The position numbers were made by a program, and so were the translations under genes. Of a stretch of DNA of 50,379 bases, positions 1-15,294 are shown one piece after another (position 1 is the stretch's first letter; the number at the start of each line of letters is the position of its first letter). The notes under the pieces were generated by a model. That model worked only from the letters and a program-made list of their open reading frames with translations, did not search any database and was not told the origin of the DNA. Source of the stretch: an uncultured cyanobacterium (GTDB lineage Bacteria > Cyanobacteriota > Cyanobacteriia > PCC-6307 > Cyanobiaceae); the NCBI GenBank assembly GCA_903934745.1, contig CAIZOZ010000408.1:1-50379 (forward strand), written 5' to 3'.

Positions 1-258
1 ATCGGGCACCTCCCCCAGCAGCCAGCCCAGCTGGCGCTCGGAGCTGCCATAGCCACGGGCGGTTTCGATGTGATGGGCACCGATCGCCACGGCCCGCTCC
101 AGGATGGCGCGCAGCTTGTCCTGGCTGGCGGCGGTGATCTCAGCTGGCGGCAGGTCGCTCCAGCTCTGCTGGAAACGCATGCCCCCCAGGGACAGAACCG
201 GCATCGCCAGCTCGGTGCGACCAAATCGCCGGGTCGGCAGCGGCGGCAAGGGCACCAC
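1..258 (-). CDS. aldo/keto reductase, N-terminal part (runs off the window start)
   Basis: Reverse-strand translation ...RRFGRTELAMPVLSLGGMRFQQSW...LRAILERAVAIGAHHIETARGYGSSERQLGWLLGEVPD is aldo/keto-reductase-like; no stop inside the window; GTG start approximate. Confidence 0.75.
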   Translation of the reverse strand, partial: MVPLPPLPTRRFGRTELAMPVLSLGGMRFQQSWSDLPPAEITAASQDKLRAILERAVAIGAHHIETARGYGSSERQLGWLLGEVPD

Positions 259-263
259 CAAGG

Positions 264-722
264 TCAGGGGAGCGGAATCGCGGCGGCCACGGAGGCCAGG
301 TTCGCCCCGGTGGCGCGGGGCAGGGTGCGCTTCGGGCGGGCCGGCGAAGGCACCCCCAGGGGCAGGATCTCCTGCTGCTCCAGCTGGGCCTCCAGGGCCG
401 GCAGCTGCTCATACGCCACCCAGTGAATGCAATCCACCGGACAGGTGTCGATCGCCTCCTGAATGCGATCGGTGCTGTCGCCGTCCTGGCGGATCGCCCG
501 GGAGCGGCCCCAGATGGACTCCACCAGAAAGGTGTTACCGGCCACATGGGCGCAGTAGCGGCAGCCGATGCACACCGCTTCATCCACCCAGACGGCCTTC
601 TGCCGCAAGGCCCCACCCAGCACCGGCTCCAGACCCGTGGACCCGGAGCCCGGCTCGGGGCTCACGACACGAAACGCCAGGGCTGGATCCACGCTGGCGG
701 CAGCAGCGGCAAGACCAGCCAT
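264..722 (-). CDS. 4Fe-4S ferredoxin-like protein
   Basis: CIGCRYC...CPVDCIHW ferredoxin cluster motifs; start chosen at MAGLAAAA inside the longer ORF 264..902. Confidence 0.8.
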   Translation of the reverse strand: MAGLAAAAASVDPALAFRVVSPEPGSGSTGLEPVLGGALRQKAVWVDEAVCIGCRYCAHVAGNTFLVESIWGRSRAIRQDGDSTDRIQEAIDTCPVDCIHWVAYEQLPALEAQLEQQEILPLGVPSPARPKRTLPRATGANLASVAAAIPLP

Positions 723-736
723 GGGATCAGCGGCGT

Positions 737-1129
737 TCAGCTGTCCCAACGGGTGACCACCAGTTCGATGCTGCCATCGAGCTGATTGGTCTGCTCGTTC
801 ACCTGAAAACCCTCCTCGGCGCTGGCGGCCAGAATGGTGCGCAGGGCATAGCGCTGGTGCAGCTGGGCCAGAAACCGCTCGACCGGCACAGGTTGCTTCC
901 ACAGATCAAGGTCGGTCACCAGCTCGTAACTGCCGGTGTCGGCGTTGAGGCGGAAGCCGATGTCGGCGCCGCCCGCCTGGGCGATGGCCAGCTCGGCTGT
1001 CACGGTCTGGCCGCGATAGCCACGCACCTGCTGGCTGCCCTCCTGGGGCGAATGGCCCAGATCGGTGAGAGCGGCAACCAGGGTCTGGCGATCACGCAGC
1101 TCGGTGGTGACGGTGCTGAAGTGCGACAT
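737..1129 (-). CDS. DUF1257 / Ycf35-like protein
   Basis: N-terminus MSHFSTVTTELRD and overall length match the Ycf35/DUF1257 pattern; next to ferredoxin and DUF2997 genes. Confidence 0.75.
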   Translation of the reverse strand: MSHFSTVTTELRDRQTLVAALTDLGHSPQEGSQQVRGYRGQTVTAELAIAQAGGADIGFRLNADTGSYELVTDLDLWKQPVPVERFLAQLHQRYALRTILAASAEEGFQVNEQTNQLDGSIELVVTRWDS

Positions 1130-1198
1130 CGGATCAGAGGGAACGGAACGGAACGTCAGGACAGTGAAGGCAGGCTGGTTGAGCTCATGCGGCAGGAT

Positions 1199-1414
1199 TC
1201 AGAGCGCGCGGGGCTGGCCGAGAGCTTGGTGCTCGTGCTCCTGCAGCTCCTGGCTCTGGAAAGCCTCGGCGGTGCTTCGCCGCTGCTGAACCTGGCCGAG
1301 GCGAGCCTCGATCCGTTCGGTCAACGGTTCACAGCCCGCGCCCTGCACTCCTTCCACCAGCTCCTCCACCAGCCCATCGGGCCGGATCCGGAAGCGGATG
1401 GTGCGCTGGGCCAT
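1199..1414 (-). CDS. DUF2997 domain-containing protein
   Basis: MAQRTIRFRIRPDGLVEELVEGVQGAGCEPLTERIEARLG resembles the DUF2997 family; adjacent to DUF1257. Confidence 0.7.
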   Translation of the reverse strand: MAQRTIRFRIRPDGLVEELVEGVQGAGCEPLTERIEARLGQVQQRRSTAEAFQSQELQEHEHQALGQPRAL

Positions 1415-1476
1415 ACCCGTTGCCGACACGGACTGGCCAAAGGTTAACGGGATTGCTCCTGCCGTGGAGCCGTCCT

Positions 1477-2289
1477 TCATTGCAGCAAGCCTTCGTCCAC
1501 CAGGGTCTGCAAGCGTTCGAGCAGCTCAGGTTGCTCCAGTTGCTCCAGGGCCAGGCGGGCTTCGTCACGCACGCTGGGCTCGGCATCGTGGAGCATCGTA
1601 TGTAGCAGCGATTCCACCACCTGCTGCTGGCGGGGTTCGACCAGATCGGCATAGAGGCGGCCCAGGCCCCAGGCACTGTTGCTGCGCACCGCCGGCTCAC
1701 TGTCGATCCGCAGGCTGAGCAGCAGCTGGGCGGCGGCGGGATCCGCCTTGGCCGGCCCGGTGCCGCCGGCATCGGCCAGCGAGCTGGCCGCCCAGAGGCG
1801 CACGGCGGCCACATCCACCTGCAGGGAGCGGATCAGGGGATTGAGCACCGGAGCCTCCGGGTAATTGCCCAGGCTCCAGGCCACGGCCTTGCGCACGTAG
1901 CCGTTGTCATCGCCAGCCAGCAGGGCCAACAAGGGCTCAACCCCAAGCGGATGGGGATTACGGCCGAGGGCATAGACAGCACTCATCCGCAGAATCGGAC
2001 AGCTGGCCGCCAACAGGGGCAGCAGCAAAGGCACGGCCCGGGGATCCCGGTGTTCACAGAAGATGCGTAGACCCTGCATGCGCTGCTCCTGGGAGCCGCT
2101 CAGCCAGGCGATGCCGGCATCGCATTCCGCCGCTACAGCGAACGCTGTCGGCTCGGTGGTGTCGAGCTCATCGAGTGGATCGCCAAGAAGCTCCTGCGCC
2201 AGTTCAAGGGCGAGCACCTCCGGATCGAGCACCAGATCACCGGAGCTGTCGGGGAAAGGCAACGGATAAGGCTGGGCGTCGTCCGACAT
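1477..2289 (-). CDS. HEAT-repeat domain protein
   Basis: Repeated helical units (DPRAVPLLLPLL..., VEPLLALLAGDDNGYVRKAVAWSLGNY, AVRSNSAWGLGRL). Confidence 0.8.
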   Translation of the reverse strand: MSDDAQPYPLPFPDSSGDLVLDPEVLALELAQELLGDPLDELDTTEPTAFAVAAECDAGIAWLSGSQEQRMQGLRIFCEHRDPRAVPLLLPLLAASCPILRMSAVYALGRNPHPLGVEPLLALLAGDDNGYVRKAVAWSLGNYPEAPVLNPLIRSLQVDVAAVRLWAASSLADAGGTGPAKADPAAAQLLLSLRIDSEPAVRSNSAWGLGRLYADLVEPRQQQVVESLLHTMLHDAEPSVRDEARLALEQLEQPELLERLQTLVDEGLLQ

Positions 2290-2315
2290 GGGGCGATCCA
2301 GGTGGGGAGATTCTC

Positions 2316-2441
2316 TCAGCCCACCGGTGCCGGCGCCGCCATATCACTGGGAAGCCAGATGCGGGCGCTGACGGCGAACAGGGCCAGGCCGAACATCAGC
2401 ACAATCGCGGCCGGCAGCAGGGTAGAGCGAAAAAACTGCAC
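2316..2441 (-). CDS. candidate small membrane protein, 41 aa
   Basis: GTG-start ORF read by hand: MQFFRSTLLPAAIVLMFGLALFAVSARIWLPSDMAAPAPVG; single hydrophobic segment; no clear ribosome-binding site. Confidence 0.35.
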   Translation of the reverse strand: MQFFRSTLLPAAIVLMFGLALFAVSARIWLPSDMAAPAPVG

Positions 2442-2714
2442 GGAGAATCAACAATGACTCCCATTCTGACCGGTGGCGGGTCCCACCGGCTCCCTGCCAT
2501 GGGAACCAGGCCGTTGCGTCCAAGCCATTGCGTCCAATCCGCCATAGGCGACAAGCCTTTGGTCGCCCCGCTGACAGCACCACGTTTGGGTTGATCTCGT
2601 CTGCTGGGTAGCGCTGATCGTTCGCCGCCTCGAGACGAACCGCTGCGCATTGCGTTTCGAGGATCGACGCCCACCTGGCTCCTAGCGTTCACCCCAAACT
2701 TTGTTGCCTGCTTG

Positions 2715-4034
2715 ATGGCCCCCAGCCCTGCCTCCGAGCCGCTTCCGGCCCCTCTGCCGCTCCCGGCGCCGGGAAATGAACGGCAGCGGCTGGTGGCCGT
2801 GGCCGCCGAGGGTCTGGCCAGCGGCGCCCCTTTGAACATGGGCGGCAAGTTGCTGCAGGGTTGGCTGGCCAGCAGTGGCGTGCCCCTGGAGTTGATCGGT
2901 GTGATTCCGCAGCTGGCAGGGCTGCCCTATGCCTTCAAGTTCCTCTGGGCGCCGCTGCTCGATCGCTGGCCGATCGCCCGGCCCGATCGCCGCCGGGGCT
3001 GGATGCTGGTGCTGCAACTCTGTCTGGTGGTGGTGCTGCTGGTGCTGGCCCTGGTCGCCACCCGGGCGCCCACGCCAGCGAGCCTGAAGCTGATCACCCT
3101 TCTGGCCCTGGTGTTGGCCGCCGCCAGCGCCACCCAGGACATCGTGATCGACGCCTATCGCACCGACCTGCTGCCGGAGGATGAGCGCGGCCAGGGGGCC
3201 GCCACGCACAACTTCGCTTACCGCACCGGCATGTTGCTGGTGAGCTCCGGCGGCTTTCTGCTGGCGGGCCGTTTCGGCTGGCCGGCTGCCTTCATCGGCT
3301 GTGCAGCGCTGATGCTCCTGGTGGTGCCCTTCACCCTCGCGGCCCCCACCCTCAATCCGGTTCAGCATCCCGTCACCAGCCTGCGCCAGGCGGTGGTGGG
3401 GCCGGCCCGGGAGTTTCTGCGTCGCACCGGCGTCAACCAGGCTCCCTGGCTGCTGCTGTTGGTGCTGTTCTATCGCTGGCCCGATGGCCTGCTGGCCGCC
3501 CTCTCGATCGCTTTCCTCAAACAGGCGGGCTTCAGCGACGCCCAGATCGGCCTGCTCGACGGTGGCTGGGCCATTGCCGCCACGATGATCGGCACCGTGA
3601 TCGGCGGTGTGCTGTTCGCCAGGTTGGGGATCAACCGCTGTCTGTGGTTGTTCGCTGTGGTGGGGGCGGCCGGCAACCTCGGCTACGCCGCCCTGGCCCG
3701 CTTCGGCGGCGGCCTGCCGGGGCTGATGGCGGCCGTGAGCCTGGAGAACATCTCCAGCGGCATGGTGGGGGCTGGCTTCGTGGCTCTCCTGATGAGCCTG
3801 TGCAATCCCCGGTTCTCGGCCACCCAGTACGCCCTGCTCTCGGGGGTGTATGCCTTCAGCCGCACCCTGCTGGCCCTGCCCTCCGGTTGGCTGGCGCTGC
3901 AGCTGGGTTGGAGCGGCTACTTCCTGGCGACAGCACTGGCCTCCCTGCCTGCCTTCCTGTTGATGGTGCGCCTGGTGCCCTGGAACGGGGATGGCTGCAT
4001 CGGGGCCTTTGATCCTGCCCGTGATGCCACCTGA
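2715..4034 (+). CDS. MFS transporter, AmpG/PUCC-like
   Basis: About 12 hydrophobic segments; YAFKFLWAPLLDRW and ATQDIVIDAYRTDLL are typical of AmpG-like MFS proteins. Confidence 0.8.
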   Translation: MAPSPASEPLPAPLPLPAPGNERQRLVAVAAEGLASGAPLNMGGKLLQGWLASSGVPLELIGVIPQLAGLPYAFKFLWAPLLDRWPIARPDRRRGWMLVLQLCLVVVLLVLALVATRAPTPASLKLITLLALVLAAASATQDIVIDAYRTDLLPEDERGQGAATHNFAYRTGMLLVSSGGFLLAGRFGWPAAFIGCAALMLLVVPFTLAAPTLNPVQHPVTSLRQAVVGPAREFLRRTGVNQAPWLLLLVLFYRWPDGLLAALSIAFLKQAGFSDAQIGLLDGGWAIAATMIGTVIGGVLFARLGINRCLWLFAVVGAAGNLGYAALARFGGGLPGLMAAVSLENISSGMVGAGFVALLMSLCNPRFSATQYALLSGVYAFSRTLLALPSGWLALQLGWSGYFLATALASLPAFLLMVRLVPWNGDGCIGAFDPARDAT

Positions 4035-4058
4035 GCATGGCGAACGCCGCGGATCAGT

Positions 4059-5189
4059 TCAGGGGCTGGCGGACTCCTGGCTGACCCCAAGCCGTCGGCG
4101 CAACTGTCCGCAGGCCGCATCCTGATCGAGGCCGCGGCTGGCCCGCACACTCACGGCCACGTGGCGGTCCAGCAAAGTGCGGCGAAAGGCCTCGATCGCT
4201 GCCGGGGCAGGTCGCCGAAAATCCTCCTCTTCGATCGGGTTGTAGGCGATCAGGTTCACATGGCTCTGGAAGCCGCGCAGTCGTTTGGCCAGGGCCTCAG
4301 CGTGACGCGGTTGGTCGTTAACGCCGCCCAGCAGGATGTATTCAAAACTGACGCGCCGGCCGGTGCGGGCGACGTAGTGGCGGCAATCGTCCAGCAAGGC
4401 CTCCAGGGGATAGGCCGACGCTGTAGGGATAAGTTCCTGCCGCAAGCGCTGATCGGGGGCATGCAGGCTCACTGCCAGGGTGAACTGGGCCCGGCCGAGC
4501 CGTTCCAGGGCCCGCTCCGCCAGGGTGGGCAAGGTGCGCGGCACACCCACCGTGCTCACGGTCATCTGACGCTGGGCCATGCCGAGATCGCGGCAGAGGC
4601 AGTCGATGGCGGCGAGCACGGCGTCGATGTTGAGCAAGGGTTCGCCCATGCCCATGAACACCACATGGCTGGGGCGGCGGTCCATTGCCTCGCGGATGCT
4701 CAGCACCTGATCAACGATTTCGTGCACCTCAAGCGAGCGCTGCAGACCGCCCTTGCCGGTGGCACAGAAGCGACAGGCCATCGAACAGCCCACCTGGCTG
4801 CTGACGCAGACCGTGAGCCGATCCGCACTCGGGATGCCGACGGTTTCGAGGCTGAGGCCATCGCCCGTTCCCAGTAGCAATTTGGTGGTGCCATCACGGG
4901 CATCACTGCGGTGCAGCAATGGCAGGCGGCCGATGCTGGCGCCCTGGCCTTCGCCGCGCTGCAGCGTCTCGCGCCAGGCCTTGGGCAAGACCGTGATCGC
5001 CTCCAGGCTGCGGGCCCCTTTGGCATAGATCCAGTCGTGCAGCTGGCGGCCGCGAAAGGCCGGTTGGCCCTGACTCTGGGCCCAGTGCTCGAGTTCGGCC
5101 AAGCCGAGGCCCAGCAGAGGGGTCGCGGCCGGCTGGGGCGCCATCGGATCTGCAGCCGGGGCGTTGGCTGCAGCCGTTGTGGTGCTCAC
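4059..5189 (-). CDS. rlmN: 23S rRNA (adenine(2503)-C(2))-methyltransferase (radical SAM)
   Basis: [19 protein letters not shown] radical-SAM motif, [18 protein letters not shown]; start approximate (GTG at 5189, within the ORF running to 5279). Confidence 0.93.
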   Translation of the reverse strand: MSTTTAAANAPAADPMAPQPAATPLLGLGLAELEHWAQSQGQPAFRGRQLHDWIYAKGARSLEAITVLPKAWRETLQRGEGQGASIGRLPLLHRSDARDGTTKLLLGTGDGLSLETVGIPSADRLTVCVSSQVGCSMACRFCATGKGGLQRSLEVHEIVDQVLSIREAMDRRPSHVVFMGMGEPLLNIDAVLAAIDCLCRDLGMAQRQMTVSTVGVPRTLPTLAERALERLGRAQFTLAVSLHAPDQRLRQELIPTASAYPLEALLDDCRHYVARTGRRVSFEYILLGGVNDQPRHAEALAKRLRGFQSHVNLIAYNPIEEEDFRRPAPAAIEAFRRTLLDRHVAVSVRASRGLDQDAACGQLRRRLGVSQESASP

Positions 5190-5242
5190 TGGAACGGAGG
5201 AGGAGCTGGTCAGAGCAGAGATGGCGGGAGAGAAGGCGGCCC

Positions 5243-9602
<4,360 letters not shown>

Positions 9603-9667
9603 TCAGGAAGGGAAGCTGGTGGGGAACCAACGGCGTCGTGACGCCGATCACGTTCAGGGAGCGGCGC

Positions 9668-11572
9668 TCATGCGGCGGCCACGGCAGCAATGATGGTGCT
9701 GTTGATCACAACACGGCCGACGGTGGTGAGCAGATAGCGACTGATCAAGGCGCCGTCTTCATCGAAACGGTCGCGGCGGTATTTCCACTGCTCCACGCGG
9801 GTGCCATCACTGAGGGTCTCGGCCGACTGGGGCTCTTGGTCCTCGTCGTCACTTTCAACCTCGCCGTTGAAACGCACCCAGATCCAGTCATGCAGCGTGA
9901 GGTACTTCTCCTCAAAGGCGCCGATTACATCGTCGAGGTCGGCGAAGCTGCGGCTGCGATCGCCGTAGGCGGGCCTGACAGCACCAGGCTGTTCAGCCGT
10001 GAGGTAGTACGCACCGAGCACCATGTCCTGAGACGGGGTGATGATCGGCTCGCCGGTGGCGGGGGAAAGAATGTTGTTGCTGGCCAGCATCAACATGCGA
10101 GCCTCCGTCTGCGCCTCGATCGACAGAGGCACGTGCACGGCCATCTGGTCACCATCGAAGTCAGCGTTGAAGGCCGGGCAGACCAGGGGATGCAGCTGGA
10201 TGGCGCGGCCATCGACGAGCTTGGGCTCGAAAGCCTGGATGCCGAGGCGGTGCAGGGTCGGGGCCCGGTTGAGCAGAATCGGATGCCCTTCGATCACTTC
10301 CTGCAACACCTGCATCACCTCGTCGTCGGCACGCTGAATCATCTTCTTGGCCGCCTTGATGTTGTTGACGATGTTCTGGCGGATCAGGCGATGGATCACA
10401 AACGGCTGGAACAGCTCGATCGCCATCTCCTTGGGCAGGCCGCACTGATGCATTTTCAGTTTGGGGCCCACCACGATCACCGAACGGCCGGAGTAGTCCA
10501 CTCGCTTGCCCAGCAGGTTCTGCCGGAAGCGACCCTGCTTGCCCTCGATGATGTCGCTGAGCGACTTCAGGGCCCGGTTGTTGGCGCCCACCACGGTGCG
10601 GCCGCGGCGGCCGTTGTCGATCAGAGCATCGACCGCCTCCTGCAACATCCGCTTCTCGTTGCGGACGATGATCTCGGGAGCGAGGATCTCCTGCAGGCGC
10701 GCTAAGCGGTTGTTGCGGTTGATCACCCGCCGATACAGATCGTTGAGGTCGCTGGTGGCGAAGCGACCGCCATCCAGCTGCACCATCGGCCGCAGATCCG
10801 GGGGAATCACCGGGATCACATCCAGCACCATCCACTCGGGCCGGGCGTTGGTGGCGATGAAGTTGTCGATCACCCGCAGACGCTTGATCAGCTTGGCCCG
10901 TTTCTGGCCCTTGCTGGCGGCGATTTCTTCACGCAGCTGTTCGGCGATCGCATTGAGTTCGAGGTCTTCAAGGAGCTGCTTCAGCGCCTCGGCACCGATG
11001 CCCACAACGGGCTCGTTCTCGATCTCGGAATCTTCGGCGAAGATCTGGTCTTCGATCTCAAGCCACTCATCTTCGGTGAGCAGTTGCTTGTAGGTGAGAT
11101 CTTTGTGATCGCCCGCATCGAGCACCACATAGCAGTTGAAGTAGACAATCTGCTCCACATCCCGCAAGGGCATGTCAAGCAGAATTGCCACGTAGCTGGG
11201 AATCCCCTTCAGGTACCAGACGTGGGACACCGGCGCCGCCAGCTTGATGAAGCCCATGCGATGGCGTCGCACCCGGCTTTCGGTGACCTCAACGCCGCAG
11301 CGTTCACAGACGATGCCGCGGTGGCGCACCCGCTTGTACTTGCCGCAATGGCATTCCCAGTCCTTGGAAGGGCCGAAGATCTTCTCGCAGAACAGCCCGT
11401 CCATTTCGGGCTTGAGGGTGCGGTAGTTGATCGTCTCCGGCTTGGTGACTTCCCCGACCACCTGACCATTAGGCAGGGTGCGCTGGCCCCACTGCATGAT
11501 CCGCTCGGGGGAAGCGAGCGTGATCTTCACGTAGTCGAAGTGGTTCTCGGTGCGGAGATTGCTGTTGGACAT
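9668..11572 (-). CDS. rpoC1: DNA-directed RNA polymerase subunit gamma
   Basis: [16 protein letters not shown] active-site motif; cyanobacterial split beta' N-terminal part, 634 aa. Confidence 0.98.
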   Translation of the reverse strand: MSNSNLRTENHFDYVKITLASPERIMQWGQRTLPNGQVVGEVTKPETINYRTLKPEMDGLFCEKIFGPSKDWECHCGKYKRVRHRGIVCERCGVEVTESRVRRHRMGFIKLAAPVSHVWYLKGIPSYVAILLDMPLRDVEQIVYFNCYVVLDAGDHKDLTYKQLLTEDEWLEIEDQIFAEDSEIENEPVVGIGAEALKQLLEDLELNAIAEQLREEIAASKGQKRAKLIKRLRVIDNFIATNARPEWMVLDVIPVIPPDLRPMVQLDGGRFATSDLNDLYRRVINRNNRLARLQEILAPEIIVRNEKRMLQEAVDALIDNGRRGRTVVGANNRALKSLSDIIEGKQGRFRQNLLGKRVDYSGRSVIVVGPKLKMHQCGLPKEMAIELFQPFVIHRLIRQNIVNNIKAAKKMIQRADDEVMQVLQEVIEGHPILLNRAPTLHRLGIQAFEPKLVDGRAIQLHPLVCPAFNADFDGDQMAVHVPLSIEAQTEARMLMLASNNILSPATGEPIITPSQDMVLGAYYLTAEQPGAVRPAYGDRSRSFADLDDVIGAFEEKYLTLHDWIWVRFNGEVESDDEDQEPQSAETLSDGTRVEQWKYRRDRFDEDGALISRYLLTTVGRVVINSTIIAAVAAA

Positions 11573-11645
11573 GGCGGCGGACTAGCGGTGAAAGGGGCAA
11601 GCGTGAGGCAATCAGGCCCCGCCAAGCGGGGCCCCCGATCGGCGA

Positions 11646-14600
11646 TCAGTCGTCGTCGTAGTCCGCGACGCCGAGGGACTCGTAGGTGGGGCGGCTGGGT
11701 GTGCTGCGCCGGGGATTGACGTCCTGCATCAGATCCACTTCCTCGCCGCTGTCGGTGTAGACGGCGATATCGAGGCCGAGGGACTGCAGCTCGCGCATCA
11801 GCACCTTGAACGACTCGGGAGTACCGGGGCGCGGAATCGGCTTGCCTTTGACGATGGCGTTGAGCGCTTCGTTGCGTCCCTGCATGTCGTCGGACTTGAC
11901 AGTGAGCAGTTCCTGCAGGGTGTAGGCAGCGCCGTAGGCCTCCAGGGCCCACACTTCCATCTCTCCGAGTCGCTGACCGCCTTGCTGCGCCTTGCCGCCC
12001 AGGGGTTGCTGGGTGACCAGGGAGTAAGGACCAGTGGAACGGGCGTGGATTTTGTCATCCACGAGGTGAACCAGTTTAAGGATGTGCGCATAGCCCACGG
12101 TGACCGGCTGGTCAAAGGGTTCACCACTGCGGCCGTCGATCAGCTGGATCTTGCCGGGATGCTCGGGGTCATACACCCAGGCCTTGCCAGGCAACTTGGC
12201 AGCTTCTTCGAGATAAGCCTGCACGGTTTGCTTCGACTTTTCAGCGCCATACATCTCATCGAAGGGCACCACCTTGACGCGGCAATCGAGATGGGATGAG
12301 GCCCAGCCCATCAGGCATTCGAACACCTGGCCGACATTCATCCGGCTCGGTACACCCAGGGGGTTGAGCACGATGTCGATCGGAGTGCCATCGGGCAGGT
12401 AGGGCATATCCTCCCGGGGCAGGATGCGGCTGATGATGCCCTTGTTGCCGTGGCGGCCGGCCATCTTGTCACCCACCTGGATCTTGCGGCGCTGGGCCAC
12501 ATAAACCCTCACCACCATGTTGGCGCCGGGTGGTAGCTCATCCCCTTGCTCGCGGGTGTAGATGCGCACATCCACCACCCGTCCGCGTTCGGTGCTGGGA
12601 ACGCGCAGGGAGTTGTCGCGAACATCGCGGGCTTTTTCACCGAAGATGGCACGCAGCAGCTTCTCTTCGGGGGGTTGGTCGGATTCACCCTTGGGTGTGA
12701 CTTTGCCGACGAGGATGTCACCAGATTCCACATAGGCACCGATGCGGATGATGCCCATCTCGTCGAGGCTGCTCAGGCTTTCTTCTGCCACATTGGGGAT
12801 CTCACGCGTGATCTCCTCAGGGCCGAGTTTGGTCTGGCGAGCTTCAATCTCGTACTTTTCGATATGCACTGAGGTGTAGAGATCTTCCTGTACCAGGCGA
12901 TCACTCACCAGGATGGCATCCTCGTAGTTGTAGCCCTCCCAGGGCATGTAAGCGATCAGGACGTTCTGCCCCAGGGCAATCTCGCCGCCTTCACACGCCG
13001 AGCCATCGGCCAGGACCTGACCGGCGATCACCGAGTCGCCCTGGTTGACGATCGGCCGCTGATTCAGGCAGGTGTCCTGGTTCGAGCGCTGATACTTCTG
13101 CATGAAGTGGGTGTGCTCGGTGCCCTGGTCATCGCGGATCACGATGGCGGTGGCATCGACGAACACCACTTCGCCATTGACGCGGGTGATCGGCACCATG
13201 CCGGAGTCGCGAGCCACCTGGGTTTCCAGGCCCGTACCCACCAAGGGCCGTTCGGGCCGCAGCAGGGGCACGGCCTGACGCTGCATGTTGGAACCCATCA
13301 GGGCCCGGTTGGCGTCGTCGTGTTCGAGGAAGGGAATCAGGGAGGTGGCCACCGAGATCACCTGCACCGGCGAGAGCTGGACATAATCCACCTGCTCGGG
13401 AATTACCGTCTCGAAATCCTGCCGGTAGCGCACCGGCACCAGATCGGACGTGATGTAACCCGCGGCGTCCGTGGGCACGTCACCGGGGGCGACGCGGCAC
13501 TCATCCTCCAGGTCGGCGGAGAGATAGATCGGGTTGCCCTTCTTATGGACAATTCCACCTTCAACTTTCCAGAAGGGGGTTTCGATGAAGCCGTATTCAT
13601 TCACCCGGGCGTGGGTGGCCAGGGAGCCGATCAGGCCGGCATTCGGGCCTTCCGGCGTTTCGATCGGGCAGATGCGGCCGTAGTGGGAGGGGTGGATGTC
13701 GCGCACAGCGAAGCCGGCCCGCTCCCGGGTGAGGCCACCTGGGCCGAGGGCGCTGATGCGGCGCTTGTGAGTCAGCTCGGCCAGCGGGTTGGTCTGGTCC
13801 ATGAACTGGCTGAGCTGGCTGGAGCCGAAGAACTCCTTGATCGCCGCCACCAGCGGCTTGGGGTTCACCAGTTGGGCTGGGGTGAGGGATTCGGTTTCGC
13901 CGACCGTCATCCGCTCCTTGATGATCCGCTCCAGGCGGTTGAGGCCCACGCGCACCTGGTTTTGCAGCAGCTCGCCGACGGAGCGGACGCGGCGATTGCC
14001 GAGGTGGTCGATGTCATCGAGGCTGGCGCCGCCCACATCGAGCTCGAGATTGATCAGGTAATCAATCGTTGAGAGCACATCCTCGGGCGTGAGGGTGCGG
14101 GTGGCATCGGGGATGGTGAGCCGGAGCTTTTTATTGATCTTGTAGCGGCCCACCCGACCGAGGTCGTAGCGCTTGGGATCAAAGAAGCGGCTGTGCAGCA
14201 GCTGCTGACCACCGCTGACGGAAGGCGGTTCACCTGGACGCAGCTTCTTGTAAAGCTCCAGCAGGGCCTGATCTTCAGAGGCGATGCCTTCGTCGTTGGC
14301 CGCCTCAATTGACTTCTGGTAGTACTCGGGGTGGCGCAGCTTGTCGAGCACATCGTTGTCCGACAGGCCGATGGCACGCATCAGTACGTGGGCATTGATC
14401 TTGCGGGTCTTGTCGACCCGCACGTGCAGCAGGTCGTTTTTGTCTGTTTCGAACTTGAGCCAGGCGCCCCGGTTGGGGATCACACTGGCGTTGAACGTTT
14501 TGCGGCCATTCTTGTCCTGTTCGTCTTTGAAGTAGACCCCAGGTGAACGAACGATCTGGTTGACGATCACCCGTTCGGCACCATTGATGATGAAGGTGCC

Positions 14601-14936
14601 GCGTTCAGTCATCAACGGCAGTTCGCCGATGAATACTTCCTGTTCCTTGATTTCGCCGGTTTCCTTATTGACCAGGCGGCAGGTGACATACATCTGCGAG
14701 GCGAAGGTGGCATCGCGACGCTTGGCCTCCTCGACGTCGTGGCGGGGGCGCTTCAGCCGGTACTCGCTGCCGATGAAGTGGAGTTCGAGCTTGCCGGTGT
14801 AATCGGTGATTGGCGAGAAGCTCTCGAGCTCCTCGATGAGCCCCTTCTCCAGGAACCATTTGAAGCTGGCCCGTTGCACCTCCACCAGATCGGGCAGGTA
14901 GGTGACGGTCTTGGCGACCTGGATCGCGCTGCTCAT
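11646..14936 (-). CDS. rpoB: DNA-directed RNA polymerase subunit beta
   Basis: RpoB motifs including [22 protein letters not shown] and [12 protein letters not shown]; start set at [17 protein letters not shown]. Confidence 0.98.
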   Translation of the reverse strand: MSSAIQVAKTVTYLPDLVEVQRASFKWFLEKGLIEELESFSPITDYTGKLELHFIGSEYRLKRPRHDVEEAKRRDATFASQMYVTCRLVNKETGEIKEQEVFIGELPLMTERGTFIINGAERVIVNQIVRSPGVYFKDEQDKNGRKTFNASVIPNRGAWLKFETDKNDLLHVRVDKTRKINAHVLMRAIGLSDNDVLDKLRHPEYYQKSIEAANDEGIASEDQALLELYKKLRPGEPPSVSGGQQLLHSRFFDPKRYDLGRVGRYKINKKLRLTIPDATRTLTPEDVLSTIDYLINLELDVGGASLDDIDHLGNRRVRSVGELLQNQVRVGLNRLERIIKERMTVGETESLTPAQLVNPKPLVAAIKEFFGSSQLSQFMDQTNPLAELTHKRRISALGPGGLTRERAGFAVRDIHPSHYGRICPIETPEGPNAGLIGSLATHARVNEYGFIETPFWKVEGGIVHKKGNPIYLSADLEDECRVAPGDVPTDAAGYITSDLVPVRYRQDFETVIPEQVDYVQLSPVQVISVATSLIPFLEHDDANRALMGSNMQRQAVPLLRPERPLVGTGLETQVARDSGMVPITRVNGEVVFVDATAIVIRDDQGTEHTHFMQKYQRSNQDTCLNQRPIVNQGDSVIAGQVLADGSACEGGEIALGQNVLIAYMPWEGYNYEDAILVSDRLVQEDLYTSVHIEKYEIEARQTKLGPEEITREIPNVAEESLSSLDEMGIIRIGAYVESGDILVGKVTPKGESDQPPEEKLLRAIFGEKARDVRDNSLRVPSTERGRVVDVRIYTREQGDELPPGANMVVRVYVAQRRKIQVGDKMAGRHGNKGIISRILPREDMPYLPDGTPIDIVLNPLGVPSRMNVGQVFECLMGWASSHLDCRVKVVPFDEMYGAEKSKQTVQAYLEEAAKLPGKAWVYDPEHPGKIQLIDGRSGEPFDQPVTVGYAHILKLVHLVDDKIHARSTGPYSLVTQQPLGGKAQQGGQRLGEMEVWALEAYGAAYTLQELLTVKSDDMQGRNEALNAIVKGKPIPRPGTPESFKVLMRELQSLGLDIAVYTDSGEEVDLMQDVNPRRSTPSRPTYESLGVADYDDD

Positions 14937-15294
14937 GCGGTGAACCTGCGGGACGGATGGACGGGGCCTGGAGCGGAGGTCGACCGGCGGGGCCGGGCTC
15001 AGGGCTGGACCGGTGGGTAGTCCGGGACCAGCGCTGGTCATGCGAAGAGGCGCATCAGCCCCAACCCATCCCCTGGCTGGCAGGGAATAAGGAGGAGGCG
15101 TGCGCCTATCGAGCTCGCCGCGAGGTGAGCAGGGTCATGACGAACAGTCGCCTTTGATCCTCAGATGGCAGGGGTGCTGCCATACGGTTGGAGCGCAAGG
15201 TTGCTGCCGCGGGTTGGGAAGGCAGGGATACTGCCGTGATCGACGGTGCCGTAATCGACAAAGGGAGCGGTTCCGCTTCCAGGCCAATGAAACA

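Noticed and set aside
104-1447. 447-aa plus ORF across the ferredoxin/DUF1257/DUF2997 genes
   Set aside because: Runs antisense through several recognisable genes.
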